Assembly (NCBI GenBank): GCA_039795895.1
Contig: JBDKKW010000001.1
Location: 1 to 64,000, forward strand
Origin: JBBTSQ01 sp039795895
Lineage (GTDB): Bacteria; Patescibacteriota; Minisyncoccia; Phycocordibacterales; JBAYGS01
Length of the DNA: 64,000 nucleotides
Direction of reading: 5' to 3'
A program made the position numbers and the translations under genes. Shown here piece after piece: positions 24,484 through 32,175 of the stretch. Numbering within the stretch: the first letter of the stretch is position 1; every line of letters begins with the position of its first letter. The notes beneath the pieces are model-generated. The model did no database searches. It was not told the DNA's origin and was given only the letters and a program-made list of their open reading frames with translations.

Positions 24484-24502
24484 CGATTCCTTGTAAGGTC
24501 AC
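24484..24502 (+). repeat. Degenerate copy of the tRNA-Glu 3' end at the islet boundary
   Basis: CGATTCC-TTGTAAGGTCACA resembles the tRNA-Glu 3' end CGATTCCCCGTAGGGTCACA with a few substitutions. It lies about 1.7 kb from the tRNA, just after the AT-rich islet and before the sigma-factor terminator, as expected of a decayed attachment repeat. Confidence 0.55.
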
Positions 24503-24534
24503 AATTAAAAAACCACCGGATTTCTCCGATGGTT
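24503..24534 (-). terminator. Terminator of the sigma-factor gene
   Basis: On the minus strand, AACCATCGG (24526-24534) pairs with CCGGTGGTT (24511-24519) and is followed by TTTTTAATT. Confidence 0.85.
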
Positions 24535-24538
24535 GTGT

Positions 24539-25435
24539 TCAGTTGATTCTATTTATCTTTTCAAGCGCTATGGCCATCTTTCTAAGCGCTTTGTTTTGAA
24601 TTTGGCGGATTCGTTCGGCGGTGATGCCGAATTGTTCACCCACCTCTTCCAGTGTCTTGTCGCTGTCTCCATCAAGTCCAAATCTGATGCCTATCAGAGT
24701 TCGTTCTCGTGGAGTGAGGGTTTGCAAGAGTCTTTTGGCAAGCTTAATGTTTTCTCGCCTCTCGCAAACCTTCCGAGGATTTTCTGCATACTCATCCTCT
24801 AGTGTGTCCATCCATGTGGCGGTGTCTCCATCTGTGCCAAGTGGAGCGTCTAGTTCGATTGGCTTTTGGGCTATCGCAAACAAGTTCCTAATCTTCTCCA
24901 CCGACTCACCGGTCTCCTCGGCTAGCTCTTCTTCGGTGATACTACGACCGAGGGATGTCTCGAGCTGTTTGATATATTTTCGGTATCGAAGGAATGTCTC
25001 AAGTCTATGCGTGGGAATACGAATTGTTCTCCCTTGTTCTGAGAGCGCCTCCAATATCTTTTGCCTGATCCACCACCTCGCATAGGTTGAAAGCTTTGCG
25101 TCGTATCTCCAATCAAACTTCTCGACAGCTTTACAGAGACCAATATTACCTTCGTTGATGAGGTCAGGTACAGGTACTCCAAGGCCTTCGTGATCGTAGG
25201 CTATAGATGCCACCAAGAGTAAGTTGGAGCACACCAGTGTGTCGCACGCTTGCTTGTCTCCCTTATCTTTCCGTTTACCGAGCTCGATTTCTTCTTCACG
25301 AGTAAGTAAGGGGAATGCGCTGATGTCGCGGAAGTATCTCCTGAGCTCGTCAGAAGACCGGAGTCTGTTTCCTGAGAGTTCGACGTGTTCGTCGTCAGGT
25401 TCTTCGACAGGTGCTTTCGGTGCATTGTGGTTCAT
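24539..25435 (-). CDS. rpoD: RNA polymerase sigma factor, sigma-70/RpoD-type (298 aa)
   Basis: ATG 25435 follows the ribosome-binding sequence GAAAGGG; upstream in-frame residues are unlikely. Regions are clear: 1.2 (SSDELRRYFRDISAFPLLTREEEIELG), 2.1-2.4 (LVCSNLLLVASIAYDHEGLGVPVPDLINEGNIGLCKAVEKFDWRYDAKLSTYARWWIRQ), 3 and 4.2 (TLEEVGEQFGITAERIRQIQNKALRKM). Region 1.1 is absent, giving a short primary-type factor. The invariant YATWWIRQ appears as YARWWIRQ. As the only sigma factor here it may be the housekeeping one. Confidence 0.93.
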   Translation of the reverse strand: MNHNAPKAPVEEPDDEHVELSGNRLRSSDELRRYFRDISAFPLLTREEEIELGKRKDKGDKQACDTLVCSNLLLVASIAYDHEGLGVPVPDLINEGNIGLCKAVEKFDWRYDAKLSTYARWWIRQKILEALSEQGRTIRIPTHRLETFLRYRKYIKQLETSLGRSITEEELAEETGESVEKIRNLFAIAQKPIELDAPLGTDGDTATWMDTLEDEYAENPRKVCERRENIKLAKRLLQTLTPRERTLIGIRFGLDGDSDKTLEEVGEQFGITAERIRQIQNKALRKMAIALEKINRIN

Positions 25436-25542
25436 TACAACCCTTTCGCTTTGAAGCGCAACAAGTAGTTGCGTGACAGTTCTGGTGATAGATACTACTA
25501 CGGCCAACGGTGTTGTCAAATAAAATGAACACCCTTTTCTTT

Positions 25543-25570
25543 TTGTGGTTTTGAGTGCTTTGTGTATACT
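25543..25570 (+). promoter_or_regulatory. Promoter of the 97-residue orphan gene
   Basis: TTGTGG (25543-25548), a 16-nt spacer and TATACT (25565-25570) are present. The -10 lies in a near-palindrome GTGTATAC/GTACAC. Confidence 0.45.
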
Positions 25571-25606
25571 TGTACACAGAGAGTACTGTTCTGTTTTTTA
25601 ATACCT

Positions 25607-25900
25607 ATGACAACCGCAAAGATTCTTTCCGTGGTCGCTTTGTATCGTGCTCGTTTTGAAAAAGAGGGGATTCCGAAGATTCGGATGAATCCTGATACGT
25701 GTCCACGGAGCAAGGACACTGGAGGCAAACGCGAGATGTTGGCGCATGCGCACTATTTACTCGATGGCATTGCTAAATACGCTCAAGATCCCGAGAAAGT
25801 GGGGAAGACGGGGCGACATCTTGGCTCAGCGCAGATGTTGCTGTGGTGTGCCGGCTGGTATACCCTCACTGAGCTGATGGACCACAACCGTCCCGACTAG
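25607..25900 (+). CDS. Conserved-looking orphan protein (97 aa)
   Basis: ATG 25607 is chosen because the upstream frame is within the promoter and leader. The sequence is helical, with ARFEKEGIPKIRMNPDTCPRSKD followed by a hydrophobic helix AHYLLDGIAKYAQDPEKVGKTGRHLG, suggesting a compact soluble protein. A terminator overlaps the end of the gene, so it is monocistronic. I do not recognise the family. Confidence 0.7.
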   Translation: MTTAKILSVVALYRARFEKEGIPKIRMNPDTCPRSKDTGGKREMLAHAHYLLDGIAKYAQDPEKVGKTGRHLGSAQMLLWCAGWYTLTELMDHNRPD

Positions 25901-25916
25901 ATCGGGCGGTTTTTTG
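25888..25916 (+). terminator. Terminator overlapping the 97-residue gene stop
   Basis: CCG(T)CCCGA and TCGGGCGG pair around a 5-nt loop and are followed by TTTTTT. The left arm includes the last codons. Confidence 0.85.
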
Positions 25917-25999
25917 TTAAACGTGGTACTATTTGACTTTTTTATATAATTCAGTATCATAGATTTCAGAAAACAGTAAGAAACAGAAAGGATTGTTCT

Positions 26000-26377
26000 A
26001 TGGATCAAATGCGTTTGTCGGTGAATAGTCTGACGAGTCTCTTTGATTTGGTCGGAAAGGTGCAGACTGAGTGGCGGGGTGTACACTTCGAAGATATTGG
26101 TATCCGATGTATACCGGCTCCTGCTCGGTATCTTTATTTGGTCAGTCCCAATGAAGACACTGGCCGTCCGAAAGCCCCATATCGTCCTACTCGACCGCTT
26201 CGGGGTTTCTGGGTGGGCACAGGTATTGCTTTTACCGGAGCTAATCCTCCCGAAAGTTTGGAGCATCTGCTCGAAGAGGCGCGATTCAGCTTTCCAGGTC
26301 GTTCTTTTGACCGCATCGGGGTGGGTGTTCTTGGGCCTTATATTTCCTTGATTCCACTCGAAGACTGGATACCGTGA
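26000..26377 (+). CDS. Orphan hypothetical protein (125 aa)
   Basis: The start is preceded by AGAAAGGA with suitable spacing. The protein is mixed alpha/beta with Gly- and Pro-rich turns (GFWVGTGIAFTGANPP, IGVGVLGPYISLIPLEDW) and no signal or membrane helix. It is monocistronic with its own terminator. Its leader ends in TTGTTCT-ATG, as do the leaders at 33169-33242 and 35473-35545 (CTGTTCT-ATG), which may be coincidental. Function unknown. Confidence 0.7.
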   Translation: MDQMRLSVNSLTSLFDLVGKVQTEWRGVHFEDIGIRCIPAPARYLYLVSPNEDTGRPKAPYRPTRPLRGFWVGTGIAFTGANPPESLEHLLEEARFSFPGRSFDRIGVGVLGPYISLIPLEDWIP

Positions 26378-26381
26378 ATGC

Positions 26382-26412
26382 AAAACCGATACTCGTGGAG
26401 TATCGGTTTTTT
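26382..26412 (+). terminator. Terminator of the 125-residue orphan gene
   Basis: AAAACCGATACT pairs with AGTATCGGTTTT over 12 bp with a short loop and a T-run. It can also act on the converging membrane-protein gene at 26419. Confidence 0.85.
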
Positions 26413-26418
26413 AATGCG

Positions 26419-26832
26419 CTATGCGGTATGTTTCTTTTTTAAATCAGCGAACATCGAGGCGGCGAGGGCTATGATGACAATATTTTTGATCATATATTGG
26501 CCTTCAAGTGTCGGAGTGAGAAAGCCTTGCCAAGCGATATCTGGAAGGAGAAAAAGAGGCATGATGGTGGTGATCATGTGTGGGATGAGCAGGATCATTG
26601 CCACTTTTTCCATCTTCGGAATGATAAATAGGACACCAATCAAGACTTCCCAGGCGCCAAGAATGCGGATAAAAGTGTGGAATGAAATGAAGGGTAGGGT
26701 TTGCTTCAAGAGTGCGTCTACGAGGGGATTGGCAGGACTTAAGTCAAAGAATTTGAGTGCGCCAAACCAGACGAAGACCACAAAGAGAGCGAAGTGGGCG
26801 AAGAGGAATGCGATGTATTCTTTTTTCTTCAT
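26419..26832 (-). CDS. DoxX/YkgB-like membrane protein (137 aa)
   Basis: Four hydrophobic helices are visible. The first carries FVWFGALKFFDLSPANPL, like the YG..Kf segment of DoxX/DUF417 proteins, and a second carries ILGAWEVLIGVLFIIP. These are small quinone- or thiol-associated membrane proteins of poorly defined role. The gene lies 2 nt after thioredoxin reductase on the same strand, so a redox connection is plausible. Confidence 0.75.
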   Translation of the reverse strand: MKKKEYIAFLFAHFALFVVFVWFGALKFFDLSPANPLVDALLKQTLPFISFHTFIRILGAWEVLIGVLFIIPKMEKVAMILLIPHMITTIMPLFLLPDIAWQGFLTPTLEGQYMIKNIVIIALAASMFADLKKKHTA

Positions 26833-26834
26833 AG

Positions 26835-27773
26835 TTATTGTGTGTGTAAGAAATTATAAATGTCTTCTAATGCTTTGACGGCATCTCCGGCGGCGATATT
26901 GTTTTGGTGGTATAGGCCATCAGTACAATCTCCCGCTGCCCATACACCGAGCGTACTTGCCCGCTGGGTGCGTGGGTCGACGACGATATGATTCCACTTG
27001 TCGAGTGTGACTACATCTTTTACAAAGCTAGTATTTGGAAGTAGTCCGATTTCAACAAAGATGCCGGTGGTTGGGATTTCGACAGTCTTTTTGGTGGTGG
27101 CATCGGTGTAGACAAATCCGGTGACGAATTTGTCACCTTTCACTTCGGTCGGGATGGCTCCTTTGAGAGCTCGCATTTTTGGATTCTTGAGAATTCGCTC
27201 GACAGTGACTGGGTCTGCTCGGAAATCATTGCTACGGTTTATAAGAGTGACACTTTTGCAGTAGGCGAGAAGTTGCGCACAGGTTTCAAAGGCAGCGTTT
27301 CCACCACCAATGACCACCACGTCTTGATCGGCGAAAAGTGGTCCGTCACAGGTGGCACAATAGGTGAGACCTTTGTGTTCGAAAGTATCGGCGCCTTTGA
27401 CTTCGAGTTTGCGACGGAAGCTTCCGGTGGTGACGAGGATTGTCTTGGCGGTGTATTCGGAAGTCTTGGTTTTGACACGAAAACCTTCTGGATTTTTTGA
27501 GACAGATTCGCAGAGTTCACCTGTCTTGATGGTAACGATATCGCCCGCGTAGGCACGGAGATGGTTTTCGAGATTTTTGGCGAGGTCGTTTCCTGAAATT
27601 TTAATGCTTCCAATCCAATTTTCAATGCCCTCGGAGACAGCGCTCTGACCTTGGAAATCTTTCGTAAGAAAAACAGTTTTAAGACGCTTGCGAGAAGCGT
27701 AGACTCCGGCGGCAACTCCTGCAGGGCCACCACCGATGATTGCGAGATCGTATTGGGTAGAATTAAGATTCAT
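26835..27773 (-). CDS. trxB: Thioredoxin reductase-like flavoprotein (312 aa)
   Basis: An FAD Rossmann motif GGGPAGVAAGVYASRK is near the start. The redox-active pair CATC is at residues 139-142 (YCATCDG), followed by the NAD(P) motif VIGGGNAAFE and the C-terminal WAAGDCTDG FAD motif. Length is typical. It transfers electrons from NAD(P)H to thioredoxin-like proteins. The pyridine nucleotide motif GGGNAA is as in TrxB; whether NADPH or another donor is used cannot be stated. Confidence 0.93.
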   Translation of the reverse strand: MNLNSTQYDLAIIGGGPAGVAAGVYASRKRLKTVFLTKDFQGQSAVSEGIENWIGSIKISGNDLAKNLENHLRAYAGDIVTIKTGELCESVSKNPEGFRVKTKTSEYTAKTILVTTGSFRRKLEVKGADTFEHKGLTYCATCDGPLFADQDVVVIGGGNAAFETCAQLLAYCKSVTLINRSNDFRADPVTVERILKNPKMRALKGAIPTEVKGDKFVTGFVYTDATTKKTVEIPTTGIFVEIGLLPNTSFVKDVVTLDKWNHIVVDPRTQRASTLGVWAAGDCTDGLYHQNNIAAGDAVKALEDIYNFLHTQ

Positions 27774-27862
27774 GATTCAAGAATTAAGAATGAAAAAATA
27801 CGGAGATATGAGGGCAATTATAGCAGACAACAGACAAGAGACAACAGATTGGAGTATGGAAC

Positions 27863-27903
27863 GAAAAGACAGGGCGTTCGCGAAGCGAACGCCCTGTCTT
27901 TTC
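27863..27903. repeat. 18-bp perfect hairpin between divergent genes
   Basis: Arms 27863-27880 and 27886-27903 are perfect complements (GAAAAGACAGGGCGTTCG and its reverse), with a CGAAG loop. It looks like a bidirectional terminator, but both flanking genes (trxB and the gene at 28020) point away from it. AGACAACAGACA-type repeats flank it on both sides in inverted order (about 27830 and 27905-27940). Confidence 0.75.
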
Positions 27904-28019
27904 GTTGTCTGTAGTCTGTTGTCTGTGTTCTGTTATCTACCCATTATATTTTGCTTTTTTACCCCTTTTAGACTACTATTTTTGTAGAACTGGACTTGTT
28001 GAAAGAAAAGAGGTGACTT

Positions 28020-28604
28020 ATGGTGAAAATCATCGCTGTTGGCACTGATTGTCAGTTTGGGATGGAAGACTTTGTAGTGAAACTGACCCGCAAGATACCG
28101 ATTCACTGGCAGAGAATCTTCCCGGCGTGGCATGTGGTGATCATTGATCACTCACAGACCTTTCGGACCGTTGATTCCTTGTGGTCGGTATTTAAGCAGG
28201 GTGGATTTGATGCTCGCAATTATTCAGCTATGGCTGATAATGCCGATGACTGGTGGTCAGTACGAGTCGCGCTTCAGCCACCAAACGAAAAGAGTATTGC
28301 TTGGGTCGTTTGGATTCGGCACTCAGAAGATCGTGCACTACTTCGCTTCTTGTTTTTTGTCGAAGTGGGAGCGATTCTCTGGGGGAGCAATGCGCATCTC
28401 CGGACACTCTGGGGCTTTTCGGCACTGCAACACTGTGGGGTGAAGTCCGAAAATGATTCCGGACAGATGTTTTGTGAGGGATTTGCACATTATATGATTG
28501 ATCGCCGTCGGTCCTATATGTGTAACTCGCCCATCAACCATTTTCTCCACGATTTGGATGATAAGATTCGGGCCGGACACCTTTCGCTCGAACTGCCGAC
28601 GTAA
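28020..28604 (+). CDS. Orphan hypothetical protein (194 aa)
   Basis: ATG 28020 is preceded by GAAAAGAGGTG, a good ribosome-binding site. The sequence is rich in Trp, His and Arg, with a hydrophobic central segment (RFLFFVEVGAILWGS) that could be a buried helix. It is monocistronic, with an AAAACCGATTCCC-type terminator. No known domain is recognised; it belongs to the class of single, lineage-restricted genes scattered through this window. Confidence 0.7.
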   Translation: MVKIIAVGTDCQFGMEDFVVKLTRKIPIHWQRIFPAWHVVIIDHSQTFRTVDSLWSVFKQGGFDARNYSAMADNADDWWSVRVALQPPNEKSIAWVVWIRHSEDRALLRFLFFVEVGAILWGSNAHLRTLWGFSALQHCGVKSENDSGQMFCEGFAHYMIDRRRSYMCNSPINHFLHDLDDKIRAGHLSLELPT

Positions 28605-28609
28605 AAAAC

Positions 28610-28641
28610 AAAACCGATTCCCTGAGGGGAATCGGTTTTTT
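28610..28641 (+). terminator. Terminator of the 194-residue orphan gene
   Basis: A 13-bp stem AAAACCGATTCCC/GGGAATCGGTTTT with a TGAG loop ends in a T-run. Confidence 0.9.
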
Positions 28642-28657
28642 CTATATGCGGATGTGG

Positions 28658-28708
28658 TAGTCGAGTAAAGCCCTGTTTCGCTAAGCGAAACGGGGCTTTA
28701 CTCGACTA
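28658..28708. terminator. 24-bp hairpin after ftsZ
   Basis: Arms 28658-28681 and 28685-28708 pair over 24 positions with one G.T and a TAA loop. It lies 17 nt past the ftsZ stop, so it is the likely ftsZ terminator despite a weak T-run. Confidence 0.8.
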
Positions 28709-28725
28709 TACTTTATACCTCTTTT

Positions 28726-29922
28726 CTACTTTAACTTTGATCGTCTTAGAAACGCCGGCACTGCACCCCAATCGTCATCTTCATCTACATGCACCGTCTT
28801 CTTGTCTTCGACCGGAGCCGATTTTGGTGTCTCGACTACTTTCACTGGTTCTATTTTGGGAGTCGGTTTGTCGATAATTGCTGGAGCTGGAGTAACCGTA
28901 CTACCCACAGTAAACATTTTGCCCTGCTTGTCGGCATTGTCACCAAAAAGAGATCGGCGCATCACACTCTCAGGGAAGCCAGAGGCAATAACGGTCACAC
29001 GCAATTCGTTTTTCTTGAGTTTCTCATCTCGAACAGTACCGAAGATAACTTTCGCTGAAGGGTCGATTGATTCGGTGATCACCTTCGCTGCTTCTTGGAT
29101 CTCAAACATGGTCAAATCATCGCCACCGGCAATAGAAAATAGTACACCCTTTGCGCCGTTGACTGAAAGGTCGAGGAGTGGAGAGTTGATCGCTGCCTTG
29201 GCTGCTTCTTCCGCACGCTTCTCACCAGATGCGGTACCAATACCCATCAAGGCAGAGCCAGCGTTGTCCATCACGGCACGAATATCAGCGAAGTCGATGT
29301 TGATAATACCAGGAGTGGTGATCAAGTCCGAGATTCCTTCTACTGCTTGTTTGAGTACTTCATCGCACATTGCAAAGGCTGCCTTTGCAGTCGTATCTTT
29401 TGAAATCGAAGCGAGGAGACGGTCGTTGGGAATGACGATGATTGCGTCAACAGACTTTCGGAGTTCTTCAAGGCCAGCTTCTGCAAGGCGCATACGTTGG
29501 ATACCTTCAAAGAAGAAAGGTTTGGTGACTACTGCCACTGTCAGTGCGCCAAGTTCTTTTGCGGTCTTAGCTACGACTGGAGCTGCACCGGTACAAGTAC
29601 CGCCACCCATTCCGCCTGCAATAAACACCATATCAGCGCCTTTGATCGCCTCTTGGATCTCTTCTTTGGTTTCTTCGACGGCTCGCTTGCCGAGTTCTGG
29701 ATTCATCCCTGTGCCAAGTCCACGTGTGAGGTTTTTGCCGATGTGAATTTTTCGCTTTGCGAGAGAATTGTGCAAATCTTGCGCGTCAGTATTCACGGCA
29801 ATAAACTCAACTCCTTTTACTTTTGAGTTGACCATGTGGTTGAGCGCGTTCTTTCCAGAACCGCCGACTCCCAAGACTTTGATTCGAGCAAATGTTTCTA
29901 CCTCTGGTGTGATATGTGGCAT
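28726..29922 (-). CDS. ftsZ: Cell-division GTPase FtsZ (398 aa)
   Basis: FtsZ polymerises into the division ring. The GTP-binding loop reads GGMGGGTCTGAAP, with Cys where most FtsZ have Gly (GGGTGTG). The T7 loop NIDFADIRAVM is intact. After the globular part comes a Pro/Lys linker and a clear C-terminal peptide DDWGAVPAFLRRSKLK that binds FtsA. Its start is 600 nt from the ftsA stop, with a terminator and a candidate RNA gene between them. So ftsA and ftsZ are not cotranscribed in the usual way. Confidence 0.97.
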   Translation of the reverse strand: MPHITPEVETFARIKVLGVGGSGKNALNHMVNSKVKGVEFIAVNTDAQDLHNSLAKRKIHIGKNLTRGLGTGMNPELGKRAVEETKEEIQEAIKGADMVFIAGGMGGGTCTGAAPVVAKTAKELGALTVAVVTKPFFFEGIQRMRLAEAGLEELRKSVDAIIVIPNDRLLASISKDTTAKAAFAMCDEVLKQAVEGISDLITTPGIINIDFADIRAVMDNAGSALMGIGTASGEKRAEEAAKAAINSPLLDLSVNGAKGVLFSIAGGDDLTMFEIQEAAKVITESIDPSAKVIFGTVRDEKLKKNELRVTVIASGFPESVMRRSLFGDNADKQGKMFTVGSTVTPAPAIIDKPTPKIEPVKVVETPKSAPVEDKKTVHVDEDDDWGAVPAFLRRSKLK

Positions 29923-30107
29923 AGTAATAATTATGAAAACTGTTAGTGGATGAATACAGATACAGAACTAGCACGAAAATCAAAGGTGATTTCCGTGGGA
30001 CCGTCTAAGCCATTTCCCAATAGCGTAGAACTTGTTTGTTCAATGATACCATCAGCGTTTAAAAAGGAAAGCCTTGATTTTCAACAGTTTTGTTTCGTGC
30101 TTTCTCT

Positions 30108-30136
30108 CTGGACAGTTGGTGTGTGGTGGTGTAGTC
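30108..30136 (+). promoter_or_regulatory. Promoter of the candidate ncRNA between ftsA and ftsZ
   Basis: TGGACA (30108-30113), a 17-nt spacer and TAGTCT (30131-30136) predict a start at about 30142, exactly where the closing stem of the structured RNA begins. Confidence 0.4.
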
Positions 30137-30141
30137 TGTCT

Positions 30142-30424
30142 TTGGAAACCTTGGTGGTGATTGCAAAATAGAGTAGGAGGCCATGAAGGTGTACTGATCC
30201 TGCACCGGAGCCCGCGTGGCCTAGAAATCACGCCTGAGTGTATGGAATAGTAATCTGTACACGAGTTGCCATTGGTTGTTCACTTGTCACCAGCAGATGT
30301 TGGTCTGAGAATAACAGTAGTCTTTCTATCTTGTACATTTCAGGTGTGCATGGGAGAGACGACGGTTACTACTTGCCACAGGTTTCCATTTTCCGCTCTA
30401 GCTTACTGCTCGAGCGGATTTTTA
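30142..30424 (+). ncRNA. Candidate structured RNA (about 283 nt), family not recognised
   Basis: TGGAAACCT (30142-30150) pairs with AGGTTTCCA (30380-30388). Next inward, GTGGTGATT pairs with GGTTACTAC using several G.U pairs that exist only in plus-strand RNA. CCATG/CATGG and AAGGTGTAC/GTACATTT continue the rod. A terminator TCCGCTC/GAGCGGA plus T-run follows (30392-30423). There is no convincing ORF. The size suits 6S, RNase P or tmRNA, but I find no RNase P (GAAAGTCC), tmRNA (TTCGAC, tRNA-like end) or SRP motifs. Confidence 0.4.
30392..30424 (+). terminator. Plus-strand terminator of the candidate ncRNA
   Basis: TCCGCTC pairs with GAGCGGA, followed by TTTTTAA. No plus-strand protein gene precedes it. 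Confidence 0.65.
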
Positions 30425-30440
30425 ATTGAATAAGTCTTTA

Positions 30441-30479
30441 AAAAGCCCCAGAAATTGCGAAGCAATTTCTGGGGCTTTT
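30441..30479 (-). terminator. Terminator of ftsA
   Basis: An 18-bp perfect stem (30441-30458 with 30462-30479) has a GAA loop and T-run. It lies 42 nt past the ftsA stop and separates ftsA from ftsZ transcription. Confidence 0.9.
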
Positions 30480-30520
30480 ATTCATGAATCATAATTCATA
30501 AATCTTGAATCTCCCTGTAC

Positions 30521-31699
30521 TCAGGGCAAAAATTGTTTAAACCATCGTCCCACTTGCTTTGCCAAATCTTTGGTCACAAAATCACTGCCACCCTTGATAC
30601 CTTCCGATTCTCCTGAAAGTCCTAGAATACAAAGTCCGTATGCGACAGACCAGGTGGCGTCTTTGAATCGGTCACCGAGGGTTGGTCCAAAAGTAATATT
30701 ACCAATACGAGAAGGGAGCTTGAGAGAAGCTTTTGCGAAATCTTCGATAGTGGTGATACCTGAGCCACCACCAGTAATAATGATGCCCGCAGGAAGAAGA
30801 CCGCTTCGGCCAATCTTTTTGAGGTGCACTTCAATGAGTTCAAAAATATCTGACAGTCGAGCGAGAATGATCTCGTCGAGCTTTTTGCGGGAATGGGCTG
30901 AATCAAGGATACCGCCAAGCTTTAATTTTTCAGCGTCTTCGAGAGACACTTTGAGTCCGAGGGCGATGTCGTTGGTGATATCGGTCGAGCCGATAGGGAA
31001 GACTTCGAGTGAAGTGGGGATGTTGTTTTCAAAGACTACGATTGATACCGTCTCAGAGCCGATATTGGCCAAAAGACAGCCGGCTGTCTTTTGTTGTTTT
31101 GAAAGGGTGACGAGACTGGCAGCGACTGGTGAAGCAACCACGTCTTCGATCTCAATGCCGGCGTCGTTTACCACTGAGGTGAGCTCTTGGTAGTGTTGTT
31201 CGAGACAAACAATAAAAAGCGTCTTCACTTCGAGCTTGTTGCCTTTCATGCCATTGAACTTGCCATACACCACCTGGCCATCGACTTTGTACTGAAGGGG
31301 AATCGTGTGGAGGATACGTCGGTTGAGAGAGGCTGAAGCAGGAATTTCATTTTTGCTAACCTCAATTGCTTTCTTAATGTCGAGTTCGGTGATTTCGAGA
31401 TCGGCTCGGGTGATCACGGCGGTGCCAGTAGAGGTGAGTGATGAGAGTCCGATGCCACCGACTGAGATGTGTGCGTGTTTGATCGGTACTTTGGCAATCT
31501 TTTCTGCCTGAGCAATAGCCGTCTTGATGCATTTGACTGCGTCGTTGGCGTTTACAATGTATCCATGTCGCAAACCTTTTGATTCAGCAAAACCCATCCC
31601 GATAATATGCGGAGTAGTTTTTTCTTTCCCCAGCTCTGCCACAACCACTTTGATCTGGTAGGTGCCGATATCAATGCCGACTGCGATGTTTCGTGCCAT
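30521..31699 (-). CDS. ftsA: Cell-division protein FtsA (392 aa)
   Basis: An actin-like ATPase that tethers FtsZ to the membrane. Seen are the phosphate-1 loop GIDIGTYQIKVVV, the 1C-type insert region, GCLLANIGSETVSIVVFE (phosphate 2), and IIITGGGSGITTIEDFA (adenosine motif). The C-terminus ends in an amphipathic helix KQVGRWFKQFL, the membrane-targeting sequence. The ATG lies 1 nt after a 12-bp hairpin with T-run (31701-31742), so there is no free Shine-Dalgarno sequence. Confidence 0.96.
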   Translation of the reverse strand: MARNIAVGIDIGTYQIKVVVAELGKEKTTPHIIGMGFAESKGLRHGYIVNANDAVKCIKTAIAQAEKIAKVPIKHAHISVGGIGLSSLTSTGTAVITRADLEITELDIKKAIEVSKNEIPASASLNRRILHTIPLQYKVDGQVVYGKFNGMKGNKLEVKTLFIVCLEQHYQELTSVVNDAGIEIEDVVASPVAASLVTLSKQQKTAGCLLANIGSETVSIVVFENNIPTSLEVFPIGSTDITNDIALGLKVSLEDAEKLKLGGILDSAHSRKKLDEIILARLSDIFELIEVHLKKIGRSGLLPAGIIITGGGSGITTIEDFAKASLKLPSRIGNITFGPTLGDRFKDATWSVAYGLCILGLSGESEGIKGGSDFVTKDLAKQVGRWFKQFLP

Positions 31700-31700
31700 A

Positions 31701-31742
31701 AAAAGAATTGTGTGGAGAGTGTCGTCTCAGCACAATTCTTTT
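31701..31742 (-). terminator. Hairpin between ybeY and ftsA abutting the ftsA start
   Basis: AAAAGAATTGTG pairs with CACAATTCTTTT (31731-31742 with 31701-31712) around an 18-nt loop. It can end the ybeY transcript, and it occupies the ftsA ribosome-binding region. Confidence 0.7.
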
Positions 31743-31759
31743 TTGTGCACAGACTCCAA

Positions 31760-32155
31760 TTAAATTCCGAATTGCTTTCGGAATTTCTTCTCTTCGTTCT
31801 CCATTGTACTACTATGTTCCATTCCTTTCAAATGCAGACATCCGTGGATAAATAAAAATGGCAAGAAATTTTCGATAGGGCGATCAAATTTGGGTGCTTC
31901 GTGTTTTGCTGTCTCGATGTCGAGATAAATTTCGCCTTCAAAAGAGTTGAGTGGGAAACTTAAAATATCGGTCGGGAAATCTTTCTGTCGATACTCGCGA
32001 TTGAGTCGATGGGTCTCGGTGGGTGACGTGATGATGAGAGCGAGATCGTACTCCTTTCCCAAGATAGCTTCTTTGATAGAGGCAAAAAGCAACCGGTCAG
32101 GTGACGGGTTGCTTTTTGTTTTGATATGGATTTGAAAGTTGTCAGAACTCGCCAT
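31760..32155 (-). CDS. ybeY: Endoribonuclease YbeY (131 aa)
   Basis: YbeY takes part in rRNA 3'-end maturation and ribosome quality control. The zinc-binding signature HGCLHLKGMEH (H-x3-H-x5-H) is intact near residue 104, and TDILSFPL, a conserved strand, precedes it. Slightly shorter than the usual 150-170 residues. It lies between bS21 and ftsA, with a large imperfect hairpin upstream. Confidence 0.95.
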   Translation of the reverse strand: MASSDNFQIHIKTKSNPSPDRLLFASIKEAILGKEYDLALIITSPTETHRLNREYRQKDFPTDILSFPLNSFEGEIYLDIETAKHEAPKFDRPIENFLPFLFIHGCLHLKGMEHSSTMENEEKKFRKQFGI

Positions 32156-32175
32156 AATTACACGAATTTTTTTAA

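Noticed and set aside
29950..30171. 73-codon open frame next to the ftsZ start
   Set aside because: No ribosome-binding site, ends in an arbitrary Trp/Val-rich stretch, overlaps the presumed ncRNA promoter.
30142..30424. tmRNA, RNase P RNA or SRP RNA
   Set aside because: Size and termination fit, but the conserved GAAAGTCC (RNase P), TTCGAC and tRNA-like end (tmRNA), or GGAAG-type (SRP) sequences are not found.
30238..30429. 63-codon open frame between ftsA and ftsZ
   Set aside because: It runs through a terminator hairpin, lacks a ribosome-binding site and has random composition; the region is better explained as a structured RNA.
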